Below are positions 40,035 to 48,155 of a DNA stretch of 64,000 nucleotides, one piece after another; the first letter of the stretch is position 1, and each line of letters starts with the position of its first letter. A program made the position numbers and the translations under genes. The notes beneath the pieces are model-generated. The model searched no databases. It was not told the origin of the DNA and saw only the letters and a program-made list of their open reading frames with translations. Source of the DNA: Corynebacterium stercoris (GTDB lineage: Bacteria; Actinomycetota; Actinomycetes; Mycobacteriales; Mycobacteriaceae); the NCBI RefSeq assembly GCF_024160105.1, contig NZ_JAMFTQ010000003.1, positions 1-64,000 of the forward strand. Reading direction: 5' to 3'.

Positions 40035-40892
40035 CTAAGCGATGCCCTCCGCCATCTCCCGCGCCGCGCGGTAGTTCGCCGCGGTCTCATTGAGGCTCGC
40101 CCCGGCAGACGCGTACACGTCGATCGCGCACTCCGCCGGGTCGAGCTGCAACTCGTCGAAGAGGCGTAAGAACTCCTGCCGCGGCATCACCGGCAACGCC
40201 ACCCGCGATCCCCGATCCAGCAGTCCCGCCAACTGGTCCTTGTCCGGGTTCTTGGCGGTCTGCCATGCAGCGTCGATAAGCACGGGGGCGTTGATGAGCG
40301 CCTCGAACGGCGCGAGCCGCTCCTCCGGCTCCGGATACGCGCGGATGGTTTCGAACTTCGACGTGCCCGGCAGGCTGCCCGCCATGACATCGGCGAGGCG
40401 CGGCTCGTCCAGCTGCAGCACCGCCGGGGCAATTCGCTTGCCGACGTCCGATTTATGCGCCCCCGCAGCCTCCAGCAGCGCCTCAGTGATGTCGCGCAGC
40501 GCGCCGGGATCCGTGATCATGCGGTGGCCGTTGGCCATCTCGATCTCCGATGCCAGCGTCCACGGACCGGTGAGCTGGACTTTCACCCGGTCGACCTTGC
40601 GGGCCCAGAGTTCTTCGAGGATGTCTAGGTCGCGGTCGAGCATGTCGCGGTACATCGCGCGTGTGGTTGGGCGGGGTGCGACGCGCCACCCGCGGGGGCC
40701 GCGGTCGACCGGAATGTCGAGCAGCGCGGCCGTGCGCCCGATAGCGTCCGCCCCAATGCCGCGCGCCAGCAGCTGCGGGACGTGCGGCAACGGTGTCTCG
40801 GAGAGGATGATGTCCGCTGCCTCGGCGAAATCCGCCGACGTAGCACCCGGGACGGGGCCGAGACCGAACGCTGCTGGTGGGGTGTTCTGCAC
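40035..40892 (-). CDS. MetE C-terminal-domain-like protein (UROD/MetE superfamily)
   Basis: 285 residues from GTG 40892. It resembles the C-terminal half of cobalamin-independent methionine synthase but is only about a third of full MetE length: LGPVPGATSADFAEAADIIL, VKVQLTGPWTLASEIEMANG, VLQLDEPRLADVMAGSLPG. I do not see the complete His-Cys-Cys zinc set, so methyl transfer is doubtful. Such a gene lies by ligA and mnmA in mycobacteria. ATG 40901 overlaps the -10 hexamer TACAAT, so GTG 40892, exactly 7 nt downstream, is the better start. Confidence 0.72.
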   Translation of the reverse strand: MQNTPPAAFGLGPVPGATSADFAEAADIILSETPLPHVPQLLARGIGADAIGRTAALLDIPVDRGPRGWRVAPRPTTRAMYRDMLDRDLDILEELWARKVDRVKVQLTGPWTLASEIEMANGHRMITDPGALRDITEALLEAAGAHKSDVGKRIAPAVLQLDEPRLADVMAGSLPGTSKFETIRAYPEPEERLAPFEALINAPVLIDAAWQTAKNPDKDQLAGLLDRGSRVALPVMPRQEFLRLFDELQLDPAECAIDVYASAGASLNETAANYRAAREMAEGIA

Positions 40893-40899
40893 GGCTTGC

Positions 40900-40905
40900 A
40901 TTGTA
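40900..40905 (-). promoter_or_regulatory. Leaderless -10 (TACAAT) of the MetE-like gene
   Basis: Minus-strand TACAAT plus 7 nt (GCAAGCC) leads to GTG 40892. It contains the first base of the ATG at 40901, which would then not be transcribed. Confidence 0.5.
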
Positions 40906-41014
40906 CCCGATGCGATTGGCGTTTCGTTTGTGATCTGAGTGAATGATGATTTGATGCTTGATCTTGCTATACCCAGCCGTTTCCGACTGTAACCGTTTTG
41001 TTATGTTGCGCTTC

Positions 41015-41044
41015 TTGCGTAAGTGTCGACTGTTTCGATAACGT
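41015..41044 (+). promoter_or_regulatory. Possible promoter of the DUF222/HNH gene
   Basis: TTGCGT (41015-41020), 18-bp spacer, TAACGT (41039-41044). The gene itself has a strong ribosome site, AGGAAGGAGGG, before ATG 41076. Confidence 0.35.
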
Positions 41045-41075
41045 TGCAGTAACACGTCAGGAAGGAGGGTTCGCC

Positions 41076-42587
41076 ATGAACATTACCCAGCTCGTCGATG
41101 ATGCGCTCGCCGCCATGAGCGCGCTTGCCGACGCCATGGAAGATCCTTCCCAACTGCATTTTGACGACATTCACGAGGATCTCGAGCGGTTCGAGTCCGT
41201 CACATCCCTCAAGGCGATCACGGATGTGAGCTTTGCGTTTATTTGTGATCGCGACGGTGCCGGCACAGTAGTCGGCGCGACGTACGCCAACGAGTACCTG
41301 AAGCGGAAGCTCGGTCTCTCCAAGGCCGAAGCTGCCAGCCGCCTCAGCCGAGCCCGCGACATGTACGGGCCCGAGCCGGAGCCGGAAAATGAGCCGGAGA
41401 CTGAAGCCCCGAACGTCGATACGCCCGGCGCGGAAGAGCAGCCCGAGCCCTCCCGGAAGGAGAAGAACCGCAAGAACTCGCGTTCCGTGAGCGAGGAGAA
41501 GCAGCGCATTATCAACCGCGCGCTGATGGGCCTTACCGCGCCTGCGAGCTGCGAGCGCCAGCGCATTTTCGACGAGGCCATGGCTTACGCTACCACCCAC
41601 AAGCCCGAGGACGTGCGCCGCTACACCGAGCGCCTGGTAAAGCAGGCGAATGCCGCCCACGCCGCGCCTGACCCGAACGCCACCTGGGCTGCGCGCAGTG
41701 TTGGGCCGCTCCGCGAGCGTAACGACGGCATGTTCGAGACCACCATCCTTTTCCCGCCCGGCGACGGCGCGCTGTGGACCGCGCTGACCGAAGCCGGCAA
41801 CGCGCCCGGCGTGAACTTCGACGGGCCGACGCAGGAGGATTCGCGGACGCCGAACCAGCGTCGTTACGACCAGCTTCGGAAGATGCTCACCGGTTACGAG
41901 GATTCGCGGCAGACCCAGCACCGCGGCGCCGCGTCTGTGGTGCTGTCGATCACGCTCGACGATGTCGAGAGCGCCGGCCCGGACACCGCCTTCCCGACGA
42001 ATACCGGCATCGACCTCACCGCCACCGATCTGCTGCGCCTGGGGCTTACCGGCACCGACTTCATCGTGCAGTTCGACCGTCTCACCCACCTGCCGCTGTC
42101 GATGGGCCGGGCGCGGCTGGCGACAGTGCACCAGCGCATCGCTTTGCTTGCGATGCAGGGCGTGTGCGCCTGGACCGGGTGCTCCAAACCCTTCACGGAA
42201 GCCGAGATCCACCACATCATCCCCTACATTGAGGGCGGACCCACCGACATCGAAAACCTCATCGGGTTATGCCGCCAACACCACGGGCACAACAACGACA
42301 GAAGGGACGGGGCGAACGGCCGGCATCACGTCGACCGGGATCCCGCCACGGGACGCGTCGGAGTTGTCGCCCCGGACGGTTCCATCGAATTCAACGAGTC
42401 CCTGGGCACACACGATGCGGCCGGATCCAAGTTGCGCCAGCGCGCCGTGGCCCAGCATCGCCCAGCGCCCACCGAGCCCGATCCCCCGCTCTTCCCCGTA
42501 GCCGAACCCCCGGGAGGTAGCGGGCCCCCAGCTGGCGCCGGGACCATGACTGACCCACCAATGGACCCGTCGCAGCCGCCGTTTTAG
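41076..42587 (+). CDS. DUF222 / HNH-endonuclease protein (13E12-repeat family)
   Basis: 503 residues. Residues about 1-330 are the DUF222 region (KLGLSKAEAASRLSRAR, EERQRIIN-like text, RRYDQLRKMLTGYED), interrupted by an acidic low-complexity insert near 110-145. The HNH nuclease is at about 375-415: ACAWTGCSKPF-like CAWTGC, then EAEIHHIIPYIEGGPTDIEN and LCRQHHGHNN, so Cys pair and His-His are present. The Pro-rich tail is disordered. Such proteins are numerous in actinobacteria, sometimes linked with mobile DNA; none of the neighbours suggests a partner. Confidence 0.85.
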   Translation: MNITQLVDDALAAMSALADAMEDPSQLHFDDIHEDLERFESVTSLKAITDVSFAFICDRDGAGTVVGATYANEYLKRKLGLSKAEAASRLSRARDMYGPEPEPENEPETEAPNVDTPGAEEQPEPSRKEKNRKNSRSVSEEKQRIINRALMGLTAPASCERQRIFDEAMAYATTHKPEDVRRYTERLVKQANAAHAAPDPNATWAARSVGPLRERNDGMFETTILFPPGDGALWTALTEAGNAPGVNFDGPTQEDSRTPNQRRYDQLRKMLTGYEDSRQTQHRGAASVVLSITLDDVESAGPDTAFPTNTGIDLTATDLLRLGLTGTDFIVQFDRLTHLPLSMGRARLATVHQRIALLAMQGVCAWTGCSKPFTEAEIHHIIPYIEGGPTDIENLIGLCRQHHGHNNDRRDGANGRHHVDRDPATGRVGVVAPDGSIEFNESLGTHDAAGSKLRQRAVAQHRPAPTEPDPPLFPVAEPPGGSGPPAGAGTMTDPPMDPSQPPF

Positions 42588-42592
42588 CTTGC

Positions 42593-42620
42593 GCTACGCC
42601 GTGCCCGCTACGCCGTGCCG
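42593..42620. repeat. 14-bp tandem duplication at the mnmA 3' end
   Basis: GCTACGCCGTGCC occurs twice with a period of 14 bases (42593 and 42607). The second copy holds the mnmA stop codon. A similar 14-bp duplication is at 56707-56734. Confidence 0.7.
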
Positions 42621-43729
42621 CAGATCGTGCCGGAACCCAGCACCACATCCCCCAGCCCGTCCGGGTCCGGGAGATAGAGCACTGCCGCCTGCCCGCGGGC
42701 CACGCCCTCGAGCGGTTCGTGCAGGCTGAGCTCCATTTCCCCGCCATTGCCCGCCTCCGGGTCAACCACAGCCGTGCACCCGACAACGCCGCCGTGGGCG
42801 CGGATCTGCACGAGTGCTTCCATGGCACCGGCACTCGCAGGCGCGCTCGCTGCGCTCGTCATGGCTGGGTGGAGGACTTTGAGGCGGTCTGCTCTGATCG
42901 TCGATACGCGAAGTGCCTCGCGCGGACCGACGGTGACAGTGCCGGAGGCGGCGTCGACCTCGGTGACGTAGCGCGGCTTGCCGTCGGCGGCCGGGACGCG
43001 GATGTTGAGGCCCTTGCGCTGGCCGATGGTGTACTGGAACGCGCCGTCGTGCTCCTTGAGCTCGGTGCCGTCCTGGTCCACGACCATGCCCGGGCGCAGG
43101 CCGATGTGGCTGCCCAGGAAGGCCTGGGTGTTGCCGTCGGGAATGAAGCAGATGTCGTAGGAGTCCGGCTTCGAGGCGGTGCTGAAGCCGTAGCGCGCCG
43201 CCTCCTCCCGGATCTGCGGCTTCTCCGTGTCGCCGACCGGGAAAAGGCAGTGGTCCAGCTCCTCGCGGGTCAGTACGCCCAGCACGTAGGACTGGTCCTT
43301 GAGGGGGTCGGTGGAGCGGCGGAGATTGCCGGCGTCGTCGATACGCGCGTAGTGCCCTGTTGCCACCGCGTCGAAGCCCAGCGCAACGGCCCGCTCCAAC
43401 AGCGCCGAGAACTTGATCTTCTCGTTGCAGCGCAGGCACGGGTTCGGTGTCTCGCCGCGGGCGTAACTGTCAACAAAATCGTCGATCACGTCCTCTTTGA
43501 ACCGGTCCGAAAAGTCCCACACGTAAAAGGGAATGCCCAGCTTGTCGCAGACACGGCGCGCATCGGCGGCATCCTCGAGCGAGCAGCAGCCGCGGGCGGA
43601 CTCCCGGGTCTGGCGTGCGTCCTTGGACAGGGCGAGGTGCACGCCGACGACGTCGTGGCCCGCCTCCACAAGGCGCGCGGCCGCAACGGAGGAGTCCACT
43701 CCCCCGCTCATTGCCACCAGCACTCGCAT
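42608..43729 (-). CDS. mnmA: tRNA-specific 2-thiouridylase
   Basis: Thiolates U34 of Lys, Glu and Gln tRNAs using sulfur from a cysteine desulfurase such as the iscS product at 48156. 373 residues. PP-loop [20 protein letters not shown] (residues 8-27), first catalytic Cys in [31 protein letters not shown] and the second catalytic Cys in YDICFIPDG are all present. The C-terminal beta-barrel ([23 protein letters not shown]) is complete. ATG 43729 is 8 nt after TACACT. Confidence 0.96.
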   Translation of the reverse strand: MRVLVAMSGGVDSSVAAARLVEAGHDVVGVHLALSKDARQTRESARGCCSLEDAADARRVCDKLGIPFYVWDFSDRFKEDVIDDFVDSYARGETPNPCLRCNEKIKFSALLERAVALGFDAVATGHYARIDDAGNLRRSTDPLKDQSYVLGVLTREELDHCLFPVGDTEKPQIREEAARYGFSTASKPDSYDICFIPDGNTQAFLGSHIGLRPGMVVDQDGTELKEHDGAFQYTIGQRKGLNIRVPAADGKPRYVTEVDAASGTVTVGPREALRVSTIRADRLKVLHPAMTSAASAPASAGAMEALVQIRAHGGVVGCTAVVDPEAGNGGEMELSLHEPLEGVARGQAAVLYLPDPDGLGDVVLGSGTICGTA

Positions 43730-43737
43730 GTGGCGGG

Positions 43738-43758
43738 AGTGTAGTCCTACACCTAGGA
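43738..43758 (-). promoter_or_regulatory. Near-leaderless mnmA promoter with adjacent inverted repeat
   Basis: Minus-strand -10 TACACT (43743-43738) is 8 nt before ATG 43729. Immediately upstream, TCCTA-cacc-TAGGA (43745-43758) is an inverted repeat with 5-bp arms. The remaining bases to 43966 hold no gene that I can see, only the CopB ribosome site. Confidence 0.4.
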
Positions 43759-43966
43759 AAGGCGAAACATAGTCCTGGGAGGGCTTGAACTATTCGACTC
43801 GCCCGTAGATGGAGTTGGGATGAGGACTCCTGTGCGGCGGGACCTGTCCGTACTCGCGTTTGAGGCCGCAACGGCCGTGGTGGCATGCAGGGCGAGCTAG
43901 GCCGTGTAGCCTGCATTCTGCGCATGTCGAGAGTAGCTGAGTTGAGCCGGAAGGAAGGGCCCCAAC

Positions 43967-46129
43967 ATGACTGACGAGCACATGCACGCACAAGACCACA
44001 CGCACCACGGCAATCACGAGGACCACGGTCCACACGACGACCACGAGGATCAGAGTGCACACGGGGGCCACGGGGACCACGGCGACCAGAGTGCACACGG
44101 GGGCCACGGGGGCCACGGCAACCACGGGGGCCACGGCGGCCACGGTGATCATGTAGGCCAGTTCCGCCGGCTCTTTTGGATCATGCTGGTCCTTGCAGTA
44201 CCAGTCGTCGGATTGAACGAGACCTTTGCCCACCTCATCGGCTACCAGCTGCCCGACTCGGAATGGCTTCGGTGGGTCTCGCCACTGTTGGGTACCGTCA
44301 TGTACTTCTGGGGAGGCCGGCCGTTTTTAACGGGCGCTGCCTCCGAGATCCGCTCTCGCAAGCCCGGCATGATGCTGTTGATCACCCTCGCCATCACTGT
44401 CGCCTTCGTCGCGTCTTGGGGTTCGACCCTCCACATTTTGGACCGCGAGCTGAACTTCTGGTGGGAACTGGCGCTGCTGGTAGTGATCATGCTGCTGGGG
44501 CACTGGATCGAGATGCGCTCCCTTGCTCAAACCACTTCCGCCTTGGATTCGCTGGCTGCGCTTTTGCCCGATGAGGCCGAGAAGATCACCGGCGAGGAAG
44601 TTGTCAAGGTCGCACCGGCGGACCTGCAGGTCGGCGATGTCGTGATCGTGCGGCCCGGAGCGTCCGTGCCTGCCGACGGCATAATTGTCGACGGCTACGC
44701 CGCCATGGACGAGTCGATGGTTACCGGAGAGTCGAGGACGGTGCGCCGCGGTGAGGGCGACAATGTGGTCGCCGGCACCATCGCAACTGACTCCGGTCTC
44801 AGAGTCGAGGTCACAGCCACGGGCGGGGATACTGCTCTAGCTGGCATCCAGCAACTTGTCGCGGACGCCCAGGCCTCGTCCTCCCGCACACAACGCCTGG
44901 CCGACACCGCCGCCGCGTGGCTGTTCTGGTTCGCGCTCGGCGCGGCCATTGTGACTGCCGTCGTGTGGACGCTGCTCGGTCAGCCCGACGATGCCGTGGT
45001 GCGCGCCATCACCGTGCTCGTCATCGCCTGCCCCCACGCCCTCGGCCTTGCAATCCCGCTTGTCGTTTCTATCGCGACTGAGCGCGCGGCACGCGGAGGG
45101 GTGCTTATCAAAGACCGGCTGGCGCTCGAGACGATGCGCTCGGTCGACGCCGTCTTGTTCGACAAAACCGGCACGTTGACTAAAGGCGAGCCAACCGTCA
45201 CCGCGATCGATCCTGTAGGCGGGCGCGATAAGAAGGAGGTGCTCGCCCTAGCAGCAGCCGCCGAAGCCGACAGCGAGCACCCGCTGGCGCGTGCCATCAC
45301 CGGGGCGGCTCAGGCCGAGGATGTGGCCGTGCCCCAAGCCACCGACTTCTCTTCGTCGCCAGCCGTGGGCGTGAAAGCAACTGTCAACGGCGCGGTGATC
45401 GAGGTTGGTGGCCCCTACCTGCTTGACCAGCACGCCGCCGAGGAGCTTCCGGTCGCGGACAAGTGGCGCGAGGAGGGCGCGATCATCCTCCACGTCCTCG
45501 CGGACGGGGACGTGATCGGAGCGCTGCGGCTTGCCGACGAGATCCGTCCGGAGTCGCGCGACGCCGTCGACGCACTGCACTCCTCGGGTGTTGAAGTCGT
45601 GATGATCACAGGCGACGCGCAGGCCGTCGCGAACACCGTTGCGGGCGAATTGGGCATTGATCGGGTCTTTGCGGGTGTGCGGCCCGAGGACAAGGCCGCC
45701 AAGGTCAAGGAGCTGCAGAGCGAGGGCCACAAGGTTGCCATGGTCGGCGACGGTGTCAATGATGCACCGGCGCTGGCCCAGGCCGATGTCGGCGTCGCAA
45801 TCGGTGCGGGCACCGACGTGGCCATCGGCTCAGCGGAGGTCATCCTGGCAAGCTCAGATCCGCGATCGGTGCTCTCGGTCATCGAGCTCTCGCGCGAGAG
45901 CTACCGGAAGATGAAGCAGAACCTCTGGTGGGCGGCCGGCTACAACCTCCTGTCGGTGCCACTGGCGGCCGGCATCCTCGCCCCTGTCGGGTTTGTCATG
46001 CCAATGAGCGTCGGCGCGATCTTGATGTCCGCCTCAACCGTCATCGTCGCGCTCAACGCTCAACTGCTCCGCCGCCTCGACCTCACTCCCCAAAAAGCTA
46101 CCGAGCGGATACTCGAGCGGTCCAGGTGA
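43967..46129 (+). CDS. copB: P1B-type copper-exporting ATPase, CopB-like
   Basis: 720 residues. The first 60 are a His-rich metal-binding tail (HDDHEDQSAHGGHGDHGD and related repeats) instead of a CxxC domain. The ion site is CPH (VIACPHALGLAIPL), typical of P1B-3 pumps, supported by QNLWWAAGYNLLSVP and MSASTVIVALNAQLL in the last segments. TGES actuator (MVTGESRTV), phosphorylation Asp in DKTGTLTKGEP, HP dipeptide (SEHPLA) and MVGDGVNDAPALAQAD are intact. Cu(II)/Cu(I)/Ag export is expected. ATG 43967 follows AAGGAAGG. No CsoR or other copper regulator gene is adjacent. It splits mnmA from the iscS operon. Confidence 0.92.
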   Translation: MTDEHMHAQDHTHHGNHEDHGPHDDHEDQSAHGGHGDHGDQSAHGGHGGHGNHGGHGGHGDHVGQFRRLFWIMLVLAVPVVGLNETFAHLIGYQLPDSEWLRWVSPLLGTVMYFWGGRPFLTGAASEIRSRKPGMMLLITLAITVAFVASWGSTLHILDRELNFWWELALLVVIMLLGHWIEMRSLAQTTSALDSLAALLPDEAEKITGEEVVKVAPADLQVGDVVIVRPGASVPADGIIVDGYAAMDESMVTGESRTVRRGEGDNVVAGTIATDSGLRVEVTATGGDTALAGIQQLVADAQASSSRTQRLADTAAAWLFWFALGAAIVTAVVWTLLGQPDDAVVRAITVLVIACPHALGLAIPLVVSIATERAARGGVLIKDRLALETMRSVDAVLFDKTGTLTKGEPTVTAIDPVGGRDKKEVLALAAAAEADSEHPLARAITGAAQAEDVAVPQATDFSSSPAVGVKATVNGAVIEVGGPYLLDQHAAEELPVADKWREEGAIILHVLADGDVIGALRLADEIRPESRDAVDALHSSGVEVVMITGDAQAVANTVAGELGIDRVFAGVRPEDKAAKVKELQSEGHKVAMVGDGVNDAPALAQADVGVAIGAGTDVAIGSAEVILASSDPRSVLSVIELSRESYRKMKQNLWWAAGYNLLSVPLAAGILAPVGFVMPMSVGAILMSASTVIVALNAQLLRRLDLTPQKATERILERSR
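44051..44111 (+). repeat. 36-bp-period in-frame repeat encoding the CopB His-rich tail
   Basis: A 25-base unit beginning CAGAGTGCACACGGGGGCC occurs at 44051-44075 and 44087-44111, 36 bases (12 codons) apart. Shorter GGCCAC units continue to about 44150. The array can expand or contract in frame. Confidence 0.75.
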
Positions 46130-46168
46130 CGCGACGCAGTACCAACGCGTGATTGATTCCTGGCCGGG

Positions 46169-46174
46169 TACCCT
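46169..46174 (+). promoter_or_regulatory. Near-leaderless -10 (TACCCT) of the spermidine-synthase-like gene
   Basis: TACCCT plus 8 nt leads to ATG 46183, with no ribosome site. Confidence 0.4.
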
Positions 46175-46182
46175 CACCCACC

Positions 46183-46986
46183 ATGGCGGGAAAAAGCGAA
46201 TTCCACGAGATCGACACCGGCGTCGCTGAGGTGTTGCACGAACCGGACGGCTCCATGGTGCTGCTGGTCAACGGCGTTCCCAGCTCCCACATCGTGCCGG
46301 GCGACCCGCTGCGGCTCGATTTCGAGTACATGCGCTGGATCGCCGACTTCCTCGACGCGGCGTACCCGGCCGGTGCCCGCCCGAAGGCGCGCCTGACCCA
46401 CCTCGGCGGCGGCGCCTGCACCCTGGCCCGCTACTTCGCCGCCGCGTGGCCGGGTTCGCGCAGCACCGTGGTGGAGATCGATTCGGAGCTGGCGATCCTC
46501 GCGCGCGAGCTTTTCGACGTTCCCCGCTCCCCCGCCGTGAAAATCCGCACCGCCGACGCCCGCGAGGCCACCGACGGGTTCAAACCCGCCACCCGGGACG
46601 TGATCATCCGCGACGTGTTCAGCTCCGCCACTACCCCGCGCTCCCTGACCACGGTGGAATTCTTCCGGGCCGCGCGCACGAGCCTTGCCGACGACGGCTA
46701 CTACCTCGCCAACTGCGGCTCCCATGCGGACCTGAAGGAGGCCAAGGACGAGCTCGCCGGGATGCTCACCGTGTGGCCGCACGTCGCAGCCATCGCGGAT
46801 CCGCCCATGCTGAAGGGCCGCCGCTACGGCAACATCGTGCTCATCGGGGCGAACCGGCCGCTGGAAGCCTCGCCTGAGCTCACCCGCAACCTGCTCAAAG
46901 GCGCGGTGCCGGCGAAGTTCGCCCCCGAAGCATGGTGCCGCGCGCTGGCCGAACAGGGCACAGCGCGCGGCGACGACGAGGTGTAG
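46183..46986 (+). CDS. Spermidine-synthase-like SAM-binding protein
   Basis: 267 residues with the aminopropyl/methyltransferase Rossmann core: LTHLGGGACTLARYFAAAWP (nucleotide loop), STVVEIDSELAILARELF with the acidic residue at the end of strand 2, KIRTADAREATDGF, and DVIIRDVFSSATTPRSLTTV at the catalytic D-x-F position. Polyamine synthases have D-A/C-[ST]-D-P there, so Asp is only partly kept and real spermidine synthesis is doubtful. It is a common actinobacterial stand-alone paralogue. ATG 46183 is supported by its leaderless box. Convergent with the GH25 gene. Confidence 0.75.
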   Translation: MAGKSEFHEIDTGVAEVLHEPDGSMVLLVNGVPSSHIVPGDPLRLDFEYMRWIADFLDAAYPAGARPKARLTHLGGGACTLARYFAAAWPGSRSTVVEIDSELAILARELFDVPRSPAVKIRTADAREATDGFKPATRDVIIRDVFSSATTPRSLTTVEFFRAARTSLADDGYYLANCGSHADLKEAKDELAGMLTVWPHVAAIADPPMLKGRRYGNIVLIGANRPLEASPELTRNLLKGAVPAKFAPEAWCRALAEQGTARGDDEV

Positions 46987-47000
46987 GAGTTACTTCGCGC

Positions 47001-48077
47001 CTACTTCGCTGCGTTGTCCAAGAGGATGAGCAAGTCGCCGACCTGATACTGGCCCGCGACCATCTTCGCCAGGTCATCGAGCGGGAGGTCGCCGCGGGCG
47101 GCGAGGTTCTGCACGTGGCCCGCGATGTTGCGCGCGTCGGTCGGGTTGAAGCCGGCCTGCGCGGCGGCGTCGTTAAGCTGCGCGAAGCCGAGCACACCGG
47201 CGGCGAGGCCGAGGATCGCGAGCACGAGCGCGGTGTTGTCCTGCTCCAGCACGCGCAGCTCGCCGGAATCCGGCACCTGGAAGGTTTCCAGCACGCCGCC
47301 GCCGGCGCGCAGGTTGCCGCCCGCGAAGTCGCGCAGCTGCGCCGCGGTGCCGTTGAACAGGTTCATGTCCACCGGGGTGTTAATGCCCGCCACGCGGCCC
47401 GAGTCGCTGCGCTGCCAGAAACTCAGCTTGTCCCAGCCGCCGACCGGCCGCGGGGGCTGGTTCTGGTACGCGGCGAGCCACAACGGGTAAGAGGTGAACG
47501 CGTTGGTGTTGTTCATGTGCTCGTACCAGAAGTAGCGGTACGTGTAGATCATCGGGCGCTTGCCGGTGCGCAGCTCCAGCTCCTTGAGAAACACCGTGGT
47601 CCAGGCGGCGAGCGCGACGGGGCCAAGACCCTCATCGACCTCTAGGTCCAGCACGGGCGGGAGGCTCAGCGCTGGGCCGGCGTTGATCACGTCTGCGAAG
47701 AAGCGCGCCTGCGCGATCGGGTCGCTGCCCGGGCGCGCGTAGTGGTACGCGCCGACCTGCATGCCGGCGTCGGCGGCGGCGCGCGCGTCCTCGTCGTAGA
47801 ACACGTTCTTCCAGTCCGTGCCTTCCGACGCCTTCACAAACGCGAACTGCTGCCCACCCGGACCCGCAACCATGCGCCAGTTGATGGGCGCGCCGCCCGG
47901 GCGCTGGTGGCCCGCGACATCCACGCCAGAGACGAGGCCCGGCAGCGCGGGCAGCGCGTGCGCTTCCTCGCGCTGCGTGACGACGGCTGCTGTCAGCGCC
48001 AGCACGCACGCCACAAGCGTCGCGACGACAGTGTTCAAACCGCGGTGCACACCGCGAGGCAGGGAGGAGACACGCAT
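47001..48077 (-). CDS. Secreted GH25 lysozyme-like protein
   Basis: 358 residues. A signal peptide (VVATLVACVLALTAAVV, then TQREEAHA) likely ends near residue 43. The GH25 domain follows: VSGVDVAGHQRPGGAPINW (Asp), FAFVKASEGTDWKN (Glu/Lys strand), VGAYHYARPGSDPIAQARFF, PVLDLEVDEGLGPVAL with the catalytic D-x-E, YTYRYFWYEHM and LSFWQRSDSGRVAGI, D-x-N. The last 90 residues contain a hydrophobic stretch (TALVLAILGLAAGVLGFAQL) and are not family-typical. It should cleave peptidoglycan muramyl bonds. ATG 48077 is 7 nt after TAAGCT. Confidence 0.88.
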   Translation of the reverse strand: MRVSSLPRGVHRGLNTVVATLVACVLALTAAVVTQREEAHALPALPGLVSGVDVAGHQRPGGAPINWRMVAGPGGQQFAFVKASEGTDWKNVFYDEDARAAADAGMQVGAYHYARPGSDPIAQARFFADVINAGPALSLPPVLDLEVDEGLGPVALAAWTTVFLKELELRTGKRPMIYTYRYFWYEHMNNTNAFTSYPLWLAAYQNQPPRPVGGWDKLSFWQRSDSGRVAGINTPVDMNLFNGTAAQLRDFAGGNLRAGGGVLETFQVPDSGELRVLEQDNTALVLAILGLAAGVLGFAQLNDAAAQAGFNPTDARNIAGHVQNLAARGDLPLDDLAKMVAGQYQVGDLLILLDNAAK

Positions 48078-48084
48078 GGCCCGA

Positions 48085-48090
48085 AGCTTA
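48085..48090 (-). promoter_or_regulatory. Leaderless -10 (TAAGCT) of the GH25 gene
   Basis: Minus-strand TAAGCT plus 7 nt (TCGGGCC) leads to ATG 48077. Confidence 0.45.
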
Positions 48091-48155
48091 AACCACAGAA
48101 ACCCCTTAAACCACACGCGACACACAAATCACACGAGTCGCATGTGCCACACGTC

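Noticed and set aside
46183..46986. Polyamine biosynthesis enzyme (speE)
   Set aside because: The SAM fold matches, but the catalytic D-A/C-S/T-D-P type motif is only partly kept and no speA/speD/speC gene is adjacent, so the name was limited to spermidine-synthase-like.
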